A DNA stretch of 64,000 bases, from the NCBI RefSeq assembly GCF_020379485.1, contig NC_063452.1, positions 34,185,608 through 34,249,607 of the forward strand, read 5' to 3'. The stretch is from Brassica napus. Its lineage: Eukaryota > Streptophyta > Magnoliopsida > Brassicales > Brassicaceae. The notes beneath the pieces are model-generated. The model did no database searches. It worked only from the letters and a program-made list of their open reading frames with translations, and was not told the origin of the DNA. Shown here piece after piece: positions 1 through 11,938 of the stretch (the stretch's first letter is position 1; each line of letters starts with the position of its first letter). The translations under genes were made by a program, and so were the position numbers.

Positions 1-230
1 TGGTTAAAGCGAATTCCAAAAAGCTAAATCTCTTATCTTTCTATCTTAAACACCTTTTGTTTGCTTGGATCCACCCATTGGGATTCCTTGATTTGTTCTC
101 TTAGAACATTGAGAAGAAGCTTGTGTGATTACCATAAAATCTGAGAGAAACACTTGAGGGGGTCAGATTAAACACTTGAGAGAGTAAGGATTCGATCTAA
201 CCTTTTGTGTTGAGAAATTTTCAGGTTAAG

Positions 231-728
231 ATGTTTGGTCTTCAAAGGAAAACTAGCAAAGAGAAATCCCCACGACAAACTGTCTCTCAGTTTCCATTTA
301 AATATTCTTTGAATACTTTTGATGAGTTTGTTAGTGTGCAGGAACGGCTAGACATAAGGTGCAAGGATCATATCAAAACGACCAGAGATGTGGCTGATCC
401 AAAAAGGCGATTACTTCAGTTTGATGTCCAAGAAATCTGTGACAACTTTGAGGAGGGAATGATGAAAGCCCTCAAAGACATCAGAAAGAGCCATAAGAAT
501 AGCACATCCACACGTGCACCTGTAGCTGAGCCATCATTGTTCATCAGTGAAAAACCTAAAGGTAAATCTGATACCCATCTTGAAGAGTTTAAAGATTTTT
601 CGGATTCTTTACCCATTTTTGATGAATCTGGTGAAGAGCCAATTGGAAACTTGTTTTCTTGTGAGAAAAATTGTGATCTTCCTTCTCTTGAATCTGAGTT
701 TATAATGATAATGGACAGACTATTGTAG
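231..728 (+). CDS. Hypothetical ORF of non-autonomous element A
   Basis: An open frame follows the leader at the position where the autonomous relative starts gag. I choose the ATG at 231 (MFGLQRK); the frame extends upstream to a TTG at 207, but the upstream part matches leader sequence. The product is about 165 residues, basic at the N-terminus and acidic at the C-terminus (PIFDESGEEP). I recognise no gag capsid fold and no zinc knuckle. The PIFDE segment resembles the linker following gag in the element at 13-18 kb, so this may be a much shortened or replaced gag. Function is unknown. It is intact over its length, but the downstream frames are broken. Confidence 0.4.
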   Translation: MFGLQRKTSKEKSPRQTVSQFPFKYSLNTFDEFVSVQERLDIRCKDHIKTTRDVADPKRRLLQFDVQEICDNFEEGMMKALKDIRKSHKNSTSTRAPVAEPSLFISEKPKGKSDTHLEEFKDFSDSLPIFDESGEEPIGNLFSCEKNCDLPSLESEFIMIMDRLL

Positions 729-738
729 AACTAACGTT

Positions 739-1047
739 TTGCAACCGGAGCATCCAAGTAGTCTTGTTTTGTCTCAACAGGTTTTTGAGAAAGAGCCACT
801 GGACTATCCACATCAAGGACCACATCTTGACACTAGAAACCCCTTTGATGAGAATCTAAGTCCTATCTTTGATGAGGAGGATGAACCTGGCCCAGTCTTT
901 GATGAAGAAACAACAAGCATCACATCCATCATCATGAAGAGTCATATATGCTTTGATCCCGGCACAACTCTTGCCCCTTTGTCTCCTGATCTTCAAGAGC
1001 ACTGTGAGGATCTTGATCTAATTAATTCTCTGCATCAGTTCTCATGA
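739..1047 (+). pseudogene. Acidic linker fragment shared with gag-pol element
   Basis: The frame contains YPHQGP, LSPIFDEEDEP and PVFDEE motifs that recur as YPHQGP, GPIFDDEDES and PIYDEEACF at 14640-14870 in the autonomous element, where they lie between the gag zinc knuckle and the protease. A stop at 728 separates it from the preceding ORF and another ends it at 1047. Because the same linker sits in the same relative place, this is direct evidence that element A derives from the same lineage. No enzymatic role is expected. Confidence 0.55.
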
Positions 1048-1048
1048 T

Positions 1049-2058
1049 GTGATTCGTTTTGGACTTAACAAGGTGAAAGATTTTTGTGTTTCAAAATCTG
1101 TTTTTGAAAACATGATTAATTCTTTAAAAGTGTTTAAACCTGAACAACTTCTTCAAAATGTCAATGGCATCAATTCTGGAATTATTTTGATTTTTGATCA
1201 GTTCTTGGAACATAGCAAATATTTTCATCATAAAAGTCATTTGATCTTGATTTGCAACAAACCGATTTCTATGCTAGAAAATCTTTTGATTCGTTTGTTT
1301 TCAAAGGAAATGACTTTGATCTGTGTTCTTCTAGACATGCACCGATCACTGGTAATCTGCTTGCATCCTCTTATGCCCTGGACGAAATTATGATTAAGAA
1401 GTTGCCGGAACCGAAAACACTTGGAACTAAAATTGATTTTTGTGATCTTGTTTTGAAGCCTGACCTCTTGAGTTCTGAAATTGATAAATTTTCGCATCTT
1501 CTGAGATCATTTTGTTATATTTGTGCTGTCTTGAACTGTGATGATATTGTGTTTTATAACACATTCTTTGAAAAACGCCTTGAGCTTTTGATAAATGTTT
1601 CTCAATCTGAACTCACTCTTTTGTGTTTAGATGTTGAAAAGGATATGCATGTTTTGAGAATGATTGATATTGTTGCATGCTTTGACACCATTCTGGTCTA
1701 TAATGTCTACTTTGATGTGCATCTTGAAAGGGTGAAATGTGTGCTACTTGTTCTTGGAAAAGAGATCTTGATTTTTGAATTGAACAAATACTTGTCTTGC
1801 ACATATGATCCTGGTCTTTTAGTTTCTGTTTTGAGTGTCCAGGAAAAACAGGTTCAGCCTCAGAAAAGTGAAAGCATTGACCGTTCCCAACAGCCTGAGA
1901 TTTGGAGATGCATTGTTGTCCAAACCGGCTACCTTGGAGATGCCAGCGACAGGGGTTCAGTTCAAGGAGAATATCTCAACATTCAGAAAGTTGTCATGAA
2001 TACAATTTCCCTAGAAGTCCAGCTCATCAAGGACTCAGTGAGGCTTAGAATCACATGA
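1049..2058 (+). pseudogene. Unrecognised element-A coding remnant
   Basis: Two overlapping frames (1049-1393, then 1252-2058) read as one protein if a frameshift near 1250 is allowed. The product is rich in Phe, Leu, Asp and Cys, with repeated short units such as LDVEKDMHVL and YFDVHLERV. No RT, protease, integrase or transposase signature is visible. Its composition and position suggest a filler coding region private to this non-autonomous family. I do not know a function. Confidence 0.35.
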
Positions 2059-2905
2059 AAATCTTCACGGAGGAAGAAGTTATGAATTTTCCAAACCGTA
2101 GGTTCTCCAGTCCATCTATCCGCGAGTACCAGACTTCTAAAGGAGATTCAGGCCCAAGAAAGAAGCGGCCTAAGCCAAAGCCGATCATAAGACTCAACAT
2201 GGATCTCTCAGCTTTCCAGAAAAACCGAAATCAGGAGAAATGGCCATGTAATTATGAAGTTATGATCCATTCACCAAACTTGGCTAGACCAAAGACAAAA
2301 AAGCTTTCATTACTTGGCCAAGAAACCGAAGAAAACTCAAAAGAGGCAGCAAAGTGTTCACCACATGGAAAACAGCTGGAACTGGCGATCCTCGACGAAC
2401 CAAAGGTGTTTCCTCAGTCAACCTCCTGTCCAAACCAAAAGCACTGTACGGATCATGGGTTGATTATCTCTGCTCATCATGAAAACGTTTTGAATCGAGA
2501 ATTTCTAAGGAAAAACAAATCTTTACTTGGTTGAAAAACGTTTTGCTTAAACCTTTTCATGAATTATTTTCATTGAGCTGCATTTTGAAAGAGATTTGGT
2601 TTAGGAAGCGTGAACCAAAATTGATTAGGCCAAAGATTCAATTTGATTTCATTCATGATGAAGATTTTTCGAAATTGGCACTGTCTCATTCTTTTCCTAA
2701 CAGTTTCACAGCTTGGCCTGATTTTGAGATTGATAAACCAATTTTTGGCAATCATTTTACTTGCTTGATGTTTGTCCACGTGCTTGATGATTATCCTAAG
2801 AGCTTTGATCCTGTTATTGATGTCTTAAGGATAGAGAAACCCTTTGATTATTTCTTTCGCAGATTTGATGTGGTTTCTCTAGTTATTTTGAAAGTGCAGG
2901 TATAA
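2055..2905 (+). pseudogene. Unrecognised element-A coding remnant, distal part
   Basis: Two abutting frames (2055-2534 and 2531-2905) overlap by a few bases. The first is basic, with a KKRPKPKP stretch; the second is rich in Phe and Asp (FEIDKPIFGNHF, IEKPFDYFFRRFD) and similar in style to the preceding remnant. No conserved domain is recognised. Positions 2906-3095 hold no gene and lead into the DLRTNPFEEG tail at 3100-3132, which matches the end of pol at 18100-18140. Confidence 0.3.
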
Positions 2906-3123
2906 AGGATCAGTTTCATATGGAAGCAAGCAGAGGAAGACGACACAACACTTGTGTTCTTGGAACATGGAACTGGAAATATTTGAGGAAAACAAGTTCA
3001 AAACTCCAAAGAAGTTTCTCTCCAAATTTATCCTTCAATGAATTTTATTTGTTTTTAAAATTCTTTTTGTCTGATTCATTTTCTTAAGATTCAGGTAAAA
3101 TGGATTTGAGGACAAATCCTTTT

Positions 3124-3135
3124 GAAGAGGGAGAG
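3124..3135 (+). other. Polypurine tract of element A
   Basis: GAAGAGGGAGAG lies 2 bases before the LTR start TGATACGCCC. It is the expected plus-strand priming site and fixes this LTR as a 3' LTR in the plus orientation. Confidence 0.8.
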
Positions 3136-3137
3136 TA

Positions 3138-4302
3138 TGATACGCCCTGGATTGAGCACCTTCCTGTTTGGTTCATGGACACGGCCCAAGGTGGCGTTCT
3201 TGTTTACCAGCTTGACCAAACCGAGGTTTTCATGTCGGATCATGCCAGTCCTACTGGCCGTGTCATTCCATCTGATCATTCTGTCCATGTTGATCATAAT
3301 TTCCCTTTGGATCGTGCTGATCAGACCATCCGTACCGACCCATCCGATCACCCCGACCGTACCGCACGTGCTGTCCATCGTATTGACCCATGGACGTCCG
3401 TATTGGAGCTCAGTCTGGAACCACCCCTTAGAGATGGATTTGATCAACCCACTTCACTTCTTTCCCAGCCAATTCAACATTCTAATACTGATAGCCAAGC
3501 CAGATTCAACTTGGGACGAGAAGAATCCGAAGATGTTCACAGATTTTCTCTTATGGCCCTTTTGGTGCGTCATGCGTGTCCCGAAGGCTGTCCTGACGTC
3601 CTTGCTTCAGTGCCCGACCCATTGATGGATATCTCTCATACATATTTCACTAAGGCATGGAAACTCAGCTGTCTGGAGACTTGTCTCACACCAGTACACA
3701 TCTTGGTCATGAAAATCAACCGGCGGGTCATGTGGAGAGTCCGGCGTGTGTGTGGATCGTCCCGCGTGTGTCCTATCCTTCCCATCATGAACCTGCACGA
3801 CCAAAATGAACCTGGACATCAGCTGAAGAGTTATTTTCATCCAGATCTGGAAATCAAGAGTCTTTGACTCACTTTAATATTTTCTAGTCTTTGTTTTCAT
3901 TTCCTAGATATGATTTTCCACAAAATCTTTAAGTCTTTCTTTGACTCAAACTAGTATAAATATGTAATCACATTCAAGGAATAAATCAGATTGTTTTCCC
4001 CTTTATTATGAGTTTATCTCTTTGTTATTTGGTTAGAACACCTCTTAGTTTTCTTGGTGTGGTTAGCTCCAAGTTAAACGCGTCTTTCTTGTTGGACCGG
4101 TGCGTCACATCCGACAACAGATCAAGTTTTGCTTCCTTGTCGGACCTGTGAGTCATATCAGGCGCCAATCAAGCACCCTGGTAGTATCATTGGGCCATCC
4201 ACAACACTTTGTGTCACCGTTCATTCCATCATTTCTCCTTCCACATGGATCGAGTCCATATCTTTCCTTATCGGTCGAGTGTTCGTTCCTTAGGGCGTAT
4301 CA
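3138..4302 (+). repeat. 3' LTR of element A (1165 bp)
   Basis: The LTR starts TGATACGCCC and ends GGGCGTATCA, a perfect 10-bp terminal inverted repeat. It is preceded by a polypurine tract and followed, after AAG, by a tRNA-Met primer site. TATAAATA at 3955-3962 and GGAATAAATC near 3979 are a plausible promoter and poly(A) signal. An equally long copy lies inverted at 5886-7050. The long open frame through this LTR (3100-3867) reflects base composition of the U3 and is not taken as a gene. Confidence 0.88.
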
Positions 4303-4495
4303 AAGTGGTATCAGAGCCACTCAACCGGTACTTGTCTGTTCATTTTTCTCATCTTTCCATATTCTTCATCCATCTTCTACCTTTCATCTTCTTTTCTTTA
4401 TAAAAAAAAAAGTTTTACGGAAAGCCAAGAGATCACCCCATCTGAAGCTAAAGAAAGACATATTTGAGGGCAAATCTTTTTAAGGGAAGAGGGAA
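4303..4495 (+). mobile_element. Collapsed internal region (leader fused to pol tail)
   Basis: Between the primer site and the next polypurine tract there are only about 180 bases. They comprise a pyrimidine-rich leader, then a run encoding an LFKGRGND-like pol tail (about 4460-4495) with the purine tract AAGGGAAGAGGGAA. All of gag and pol is missing, so leader and tail have been joined by a large internal deletion. The same collapsed unit recurs inverted at 4700-4893 and 5696-5885. Confidence 0.65.
4306..4318 (+). other. Primer binding site, initiator tRNA-Met type
   Basis: TGGTATCAGAGCC lies 3 bases after the LTR end. This matches the 3' end of plant initiator tRNA-Met, as used by many plant LTR elements. 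Confidence 0.85.
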
Positions 4496-4699
4496 TGATG
4501 CGCCCCATATCAGCAGCAGAAAAAAATCAAGAAGGTTTGGCAATTCAGAGACCGTCCAAAGAAAGAAAGGCCCAACAAGAAATTATGAGTTTATCTCTGG
4601 CCAGTTTCTGAATTTCTTGTTGGGCCTTTCTTTCTTTGGACGGTCTCTGAATTGCCAAACCTTCTTGATTTGTTTCTGCTGCTGATTTGGGGCGCATCA
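4496..4699. repeat. 204-bp hairpin, 89-bp arms around a 26-base loop
   Basis: The left arm 4496-4584 starts TGATGCGCCCC and the right arm 4611-4699 ends GGGGCGCATCA. The arms are nearly exact reverse complements across the whole length. Each arm is the start of a variant LTR (U3 head), so the hairpin is two LTR heads facing each other. It is the centre of a much larger palindrome, about 3627-5568. Confidence 0.8.
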
Positions 4700-4893
4700 T
4701 TCCCTCCTCATTTAAAAAGATTTGCCCTCAAATCTGTATTTCTTTAGCTTCAGATGGGGTGATCTCTTGGCTTTCCGTAAAACTTTTGTTTTTTATAAAG
4801 AAAAGAAGATGAAAGGTAGAAGATGGATGAAGAAGATGGAAATATGAGAAAAATGAACAGACAAGTACCGGTTGAGTGGCTCTGATACCACTT
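4700..4893 (-). mobile_element. Collapsed internal region, inverted copy
   Basis: Reverse complement of 4303-4495. Read on the minus strand it holds the primer site (GGCTCTGATACCA at 4878-4890 on the plus strand), leader, pol-tail remnant and purine tract, then the LTR head at 4699. It has no coding capacity of its own. Confidence 0.65.
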
Positions 4894-5695
4894 TGATACG
4901 CCCTAAGGAACGAACACTCGACCGGTAAGGAAAGATATGGACTCGATTTGTGAGGAAGGAGAACTGATGGAATGAATGGTGACACAAAGGGTTGTGGATG
5001 TCCCAATGATACTACCAGGGTGCTTGATTGTCGTCTGATATGACTCACAGGTCCGACAAGGAAGCAAAACTCGATATGTTGCCGGATGTGACGCACCGGT
5101 CCAACAAGAAAGAGGCGTTTAACTTGGAGCTAACCACACCAAGAAAACTAAGAGGTGTTCTCACCGAAGAACAAAGAGATAAACTCATAATAAAGGGGAA
5201 AACAATCTGATTTATTCCTTCGATGTGATTACACATTTATACTAGTTTGAGTCAAAGAAAGACTTAAAGAGTTTGTGGAAAATCACGCCTAGAAAATGAA
5301 AACAAAGACTAGAAAATATTAAAGTGAGTCAAAGACTCTTGATTTCCAGATCTGGACGAAAATAACTCTTCAGCTGATGTCCATGTTCATTCTAGTCGTG
5401 CAGGTCCATGATGGGAAGGATATGACACACGCGGGACGATCCACACACACGCCGGACACTCCACATGACCCGCCGATTGATTTTCATGACCAAGATGTGT
5501 ACTGGTGTGAGACAAGTCTTCAGACAGCTGAGTTTCCATGCCTTAGTGAAATATGGATGAGAGAAATCCAACAAGAAATTATGTGTTTATCTCTGGACGG
5601 TTTCTGAATTTCTTGTTGGGCCTTTCTTTCTTTGGACGGTCTCTGAATTGCCAAACCTTCTTGATTTGTTTCTGCTGCTGATTTGGGGCGCAACA
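4894..5695 (-). repeat. Chimeric LTR (about 802 bp) with replaced U3 head
   Basis: On the minus strand it starts TGTTGCGCCCC at 5695 and ends at 4894 with GGGCGTATCA, followed by AAG and the primer site. The distal part (4894 to about 5568) matches the 1165-bp LTR. The first 125 bases match the hairpin arm at 4496-4584, plus a further short inverted repeat (AACAAGAAATT ... AATTTCTTGTT) around 5570-5620. It thus joins a variant U3 head to an LTR body and lacks about 490 bases of normal U3. A purine tract (reverse complement of TTCCCTCCTC) lies beside its start. Confidence 0.7.
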
Positions 5696-5885
5696 TTCCC
5701 TCCTCATTTAAAAAGATTTGCCCTCAAATCTGTATTTCTTTAGCTTCAGAAGGGGTGATCTATTGGCTTTCCGTAGAACTTTTTTTTTTATAAAGAAAAG
5801 AAGATGAAAGGTAGAAGATGGATGAAGAAGATGGAAAGAGAAAAATGAACAGACAAGTACCGGTTGAGTGGCTCTGATACCACTT
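5696..5885 (-). mobile_element. Collapsed internal region, second inverted copy
   Basis: It has the same leader-to-tail fusion as 4700-4893, with the primer site GGCTCTGATACCA at 5870-5882 (minus-strand TGGTATCAGAGCC). It lies between the chimeric LTR and the full LTR, so 4894-7050 reads on the minus strand as LTR, tiny interior, LTR. No gene is present. Confidence 0.65.
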
Positions 5886-7050
5886 TGATACGCCCTAAGG
5901 AACGAACATTCGACCGGTAAGGAAAGATATGGACTCGATCCGTGAGGAAGGAGAACTGATGGAATGAATGGTGACACAAAGGGTTGTGGATGGCCCAATG
6001 ATAGTACCAAGGTGCGTGATTGTCGCCTGATATGACTCACAGGTCCGACAAGGAAGCAAAACTCGATATGTTGCCGGATGTGACGCACCGGTCCAACAAG
6101 AAAGAGGCGTTTAACTTGGAGCTGACCAGAACAAGAAAACTAAGAGGGGTTCTCACCAAAGAACAAAGAGATAAACTCATAATAAAGGGGAAAAAAATCT
6201 GATTTATTCCTTGGATGTGATTACACATTTATACTAGTTTGAGTCAAAGAAAGACTTAAAGAGTTTGTGCAAAATCACACCTAGAAAATGAAAACAAAGA
6301 CTAGAAAATATTAAAGTGAGTCAAAGACTCTTGATTTCCAGATCTGGACGAAAATAACTCTTCAGCTGATGTCCATGTTCATTCTAGTCATGCAGGTCCA
6401 TGATGGGAAGGATATGACACACGCGAGACGATCCACACACACGCCGGATACTCCACATGACCCGCCGGTTTATTTTCATGACAAAGATGTGTACTGGTGT
6501 GAGACAAGTCTTCAGACAGCTGAGTTGCCATGCCTTAGTGAAATTTGGATGAGAGAAATCCATCAATGGGTCGGGCACTGAAGCAAGGACGTCAGGACAG
6601 CCTTCAGGACACGTAGGACGCACCAAAAGGGCCATAAGAGAAAATCTGTGAACATCTTCGGATTCTTCTCGTCCCAAGTTGAATCTGGCTTGACTATCAG
6701 TATTAGAATGTTGAATTGGCTGGGAAAGAAGTGAAGCGAGTCGATCAAATCCATCTCTAGGTCGTGGTTCCTGATTGAGCTCTAATATGGACGTCTGTGG
6801 GTCAATACGATGGATAGCACGTGCGGTACAGTCGGGGTGATCAGATGGGTCAGTACGGACGGTCTGATCAGCACGATCCAAAGGGAAATTATGATCAGCA
6901 TGGACGGAATGATCAGATGGAATGACACGGTCAGTAGGACTGGCATGATCCGACATGAAAACCTCGGTTTGGTCGAGCTTGTAAACAAGAACGCCACCTT
7001 GGGCCGTGTCCATGAACCAAACAGGACGGTGCTCGATCGAGGGCGTATCA
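5886..7050 (-). repeat. Full LTR of the element-A family, minus strand (1165 bp)
   Basis: It starts on the minus strand at 7050 with TGATACGCCC and ends at 5886 with GGGCGTATCA, the same length as the LTR at 3138-4302. The minus-strand frame at 6384-7013 corresponds to the plus-strand frame at 3170-3800, confirming homology along the whole LTR. The outer flank at 7051 is unrelated Tat pol sequence, so this end is the junction of the whole element-A stack with its target. Confidence 0.85.
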
Positions 7051-8499
7051 ACCTGCCATTAACCGAACGAGCTCAGACCCGACATATCATGATCGGCTCC
7101 AAGCTGACCGAAGGACTAAGGAGGAGATTAATAGACTTCCTCGGGTCTAACTCTGACTGCTTCACTTGGTCCCACGCAGATATGCCTGGGATCGACCCGG
7201 AGATCATCATGCACAAGCTGCAGGTGGATCCCCTACATCAACCCGTCAGACAAAAGAGCAGGAAGTTTGCCCCCGAAAGGGACGTGATCATCAACGATGA
7301 AGTTAGAAGCCTGCTCGGCGCGGGGTTCATTCGTGAGGTGCAATATCTGGAATGGCTAGCCAACATCGTCGTAGTCAAGAAAAAGAACCGGAAGTGGAGA
7401 GTTTGCATAGACTTCACATACCTCAACAAGTCCTGTCCAAAGGACCCCTTTCCCTACCTCATATCGACAAGTTGGTCGATGCCACCGCGGGGCATTAGTT
7501 GATGAGCTTCATGGACGCGTTCTCCGGCTATAATCAAATAATTATGCATTCGGAAGACCAGGAGAAAACATCCTTCATGACGTCCAGAGGGATATACTGC
7601 TACAAGGTTATGCCCTTCTGCCTAAAGAACGCAGGATCAACCTACCAGCGACTGGTGAACATGATGTTTGCGGACCAGATAGGGCGAACCATGGAAGTCT
7701 ACATTGGCGACATGCTGGTCAAGTCCCTAGAGGCTGAGGACCACATATCTCATCTGCAGCAGGCCTTCTCGACCCTCCGGAAGTATAACATGAAGCTCAA
7801 CCCAGCTAAATGCTCATTCGAGGTCAGTTCTGGCAAGTTCCTTGGGTACATTGTAACCCACCAGGGCATCGAAGCCAACCCGGAGAAAATTAGGGCCATT
7901 CATTTGATCCCTTCCCCGAAGAACGTCAAAGAAGGCTAAAAGCTAACAGGAAGAGTGGCGGCCTTGAGCAGATTTATCTCCAGACTCTCCGACAAATCTC
8001 ATGCCTTCTTCGGAACCCTCAAAAATCCAAAGGACTTCCAGTGGACGGAAGAGTGCAAATCCGCTCTTCATGAGCTAAAGGCGTATCTCACAACTCCTCC
8101 TCTCCTATCCAAGCCACTACTCGGTGAGGTCCTGCTGCTATATCTAGCAGTCTCGGAACACGCTGTAAGCGCCGTCAAAGTACGCGAGGAGGGAAGCAAG
8201 AAGCTACCAATCTACTACGTAAGTAAGGCTCTCCTGGATGCGGAAACCCGCTATAGTCATCTAGAGAAGATGGCCTTAGCCCTGATAGTCGCTGCTTGCA
8301 AGCTCCGACCCTACTTCTAGGCTCACCCAATCGTGGTCGTCACCTCCTTCCCTGTAAAGTTGGTTCTCCACAAACCCGAAGTCTCTGGACGCCTAGCAAA
8401 ATGGGCTGTGGAACTAGGGGAGTACGACGTAATCTTTCGACCTGCTACAGCTATAAAGTCACAGAACCTAGCAGACTTTGTGGCCGAATTCTCCCTTGT
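7051..8499 (+). pseudogene. Tat-lineage Ty3/gypsy reverse transcriptase and RNase H fragment
   Basis: Reading through, the fragment shows the RT N-terminal region (FIREVQYLEWLANIVVVKKK), the palm (SFMDAFSGYNQI), the fingers (YCYKVMPFCLKNAGSTYQ) and the catalytic box. The box here is VYIGDMLVKS where the family has YIDD, so one catalytic Asp is Gly. RNase H follows (LYLAVSEHAVSAV, then KWAVELGEYDVIF and ADFVAEFS). Damage includes a one-base frameshift near 7460, in-frame stops near 7494, 7937 and 8318, and truncation at both ends by other elements. The wording of the motifs fits the Tat/Ogre clade. It is inactive. Confidence 0.85.
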
Positions 8500-9856
8500 T
8501 GTGGGAACCGAAATTCGCACTGTCGATTTCCGTTTAAATAAGGAAACTAGGAAAACCCTAATTTCCCAGAGGTCCCGGATATCTGCTAATACCACACGCC
8601 ACGCAAATCAGAAGACAGTAATGACAACGAAGAAGTATAAAAATCGTAAGAAGAGAGCAAAGAGAAGTCTTATTCCGAATTTGCGTATGAGCGTTTACAA
8701 CAAGGTATAAACCTGGGCTCGAGAGCTGTCGGCGAGATTCTTAGTTCTAGCAACCCTAAGACGGCTAAACCTAATAGAGTCGCAGCTCGAAATAACAAAA
8801 ATGGAAAGTTGCCTAATTGCTCTAAGTGCTAAGTTTTCTCTGAAAAAGTCCCTCCCATGCCTCTCGCCTAGGATCCCTTATATACTGGCTCCAAGGTCGG
8901 TTTACGCTCTTCCTTTTCTGCCCTTAAGCCGCCATAGCATAAAAATGGAGATATTCCATTTTTTCCGATCTTCGTAATTATCTTCTAAATTTTGTATTTA
9001 TCCGCGGAAACTTGACATTTATCTTCCCTTGCGAACCAAGCGTAAACCAACATGTGGTTCACGGGCTGTTGGTTAAGAAATCGTAAGTTGGGCCTCGAGT
9101 CACGTCTTACGTCCCTTTGGGCCGTCTTTCGACTCGAAGCGTTTATTACGGCTTCTTTCGATAAAGAATGAACTTTCCTCGGTTTTTACGGTAAAGTTTG
9201 ATTGATAACTTAGAAATGGCGGGGAACATGAGTTGGGTTCGCTACGGTATTTGGGAGATAGCATCGAAGGGTAGACGAGAATGCATGGACTGATGTCGTA
9301 TCGACGTTTCGGAAGAGGTCAGTCGCTACGTAGAGACTGAGCGCTCGGTCACTATGTAGCGACCGGACTTTTGGTTCGATCTCGGTCGCTACGTAGCGAC
9401 CGAGCTCCGGCTAGAGCTCGGTCGCTACATAGCGACCGAGTAAACGCTCGGTCGCTACGTAGCAACCGAGCTCTGGCCTGAGCTCAGTCGCTACGTAGCG
9501 ACCGAGCTCCGGCTCGAGCTCGGTCGCTATGTAACGACAGAGCAAACGCTCAGTCGCTACGTAGCGACCAAGCTCCTGCTCGAGCTCGGTCGCTACATAG
9601 CGACCGAGTGGAATGGACATAGCGACTGAGCTTTGGATCGAACTCGGTAGCTACGTAGCAACCGAGCGGAGCACGTGTTTGGTCGCTGCGTAACGATCCT
9701 TCTCGAGCTCTTGTCCGATGATTCGCGTTTCTTCCGTAAAGGTTTTTCGTAAAGAAGAATCTATTTCGAAAAAGTATTTGTCGAAGAAGTTTTCTACGTT
9801 TTTCTTCTTCGGGGATTTGGACGTTAACTTCGTCGTAACCGTTTTTGACACCAACA
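8500..9856 (-). repeat. 3' LTR of a minus-strand Tat-like element (1357 bp)
   Basis: On the minus strand it runs from TGTTGGTGTC (9856) to CGGTTCCCACA (8500). A minus-strand TATATAAGG at 8876-8884 supports this orientation. Just upstream on the minus strand (9857-9872) is a G-rich purine tract, GCTGGGGGGCTAAC, as expected before a 3' LTR. A shorter relative with a clean target duplication lies at 61560-62691. The flank at 8495-8499 (CTTGT) could be one copy of a target duplication; the partner is not in view. Confidence 0.75.
9318..9705. repeat. Palindromic minisatellite inside LTR, about 12 units
   Basis: The unit is a perfect 24-bp palindrome with half-site CTCGGTCGCTAC. About 12 exact or mutated copies are separated by short G+C-rich spacers such as GCTCCGGCTCGA. 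The related solo LTR at 61560-62691 has about 4. It lies in the upstream (U3) half of the minus-strand LTR. Minus-strand frames reading RYVATE repeats are a by-product of the repeat. Confidence 0.85.
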
Positions 9857-10125
9857 GTTAGCCCCCCAGCTAGTTGGGAACGTGGATTTCTAGCGAGGTC
9901 CCAATGCGTGGTATGGCGAGTTTGGACGAGATTGGTGTATTTGGGCGAAGTTCGTGTCCAAAAATCCGCAAGTAAATAGTAATTTCTCATTCCTATAAGA
10001 AGGGAGGTAACTTCTTCACAATCTTCACACTTACTCATTTTCATAGAGAGGTTTTTCTTGAAAAGTTCATTCTCTTTCTCTCTGTCATTTCCTTCTTGAT
10101 TTTAAAGAAAAAGAAAAAACACGAG
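9857..10125. other. Spacer between LTR and antisense gene, with polypurine tract
   Basis: The purine tract for the minus-strand element lies at 9857-9872. The rest is pyrimidine-rich (TTCTCTTTCTCTCTGTC near 10070) and forms the 5' leader of the plus-strand gene that starts at 10126. Nothing else was recognised. Confidence 0.5.

Positions 10126-11938
<1,813 letters not shown>

Larger units (their letters stand above)
1..3137 (+). mobile_element. Internal region of non-autonomous LTR retrotransposon A (5' LTR lies outside the window)
   Basis: The first 230 bases closely match the leader of the gag-pol element at 13250-13488: the same 'ggttaaagcg', 'cttatctttct' and 'gagagaaacac' blocks in the same order. 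The region ends in a polypurine tract and a 3' LTR at 3138. No gag CCHC knuckle, protease, RT, RNase H or integrase motif is visible. Between leader and tail lie several open or broken frames, including an acidic linker also present in the autonomous element and a pol-tail-like DLRTNPFEEG stretch just before the LTR. I infer a large non-autonomous derivative that keeps packaging and priming ends and would need another element's proteins. Whether it is one family or two fused elements cannot be told without more copies. Confidence 0.75.

Noticed and set aside
3100..3867. 255-residue plus-strand ORF
   Set aside because: It crosses from the pol tail into the LTR; the LTR part has an Asp/Arg/Pro bias and is repeated inverted at 6384-7013. 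No domain seen.
4306..4318. tRNA gene at tRNA-like motifs
   Set aside because: TGGTATCAGAGCC and the TGGCGCC site at 42954 are primer binding sites; no cloverleaf could be folded nearby.
9411..9620. Minus-strand ORF with RYVATE repeats as a repeat protein
   Set aside because: It only reads the palindromic minisatellite; frames shift between units and it has no start context.
9318..9705. Palindromic repeats with spacers, reminiscent of a CRISPR array
   Set aside because: Units vary, spacers are short and alike, and the array lies inside a plant LTR that recurs at 62331-62460 with another copy number.
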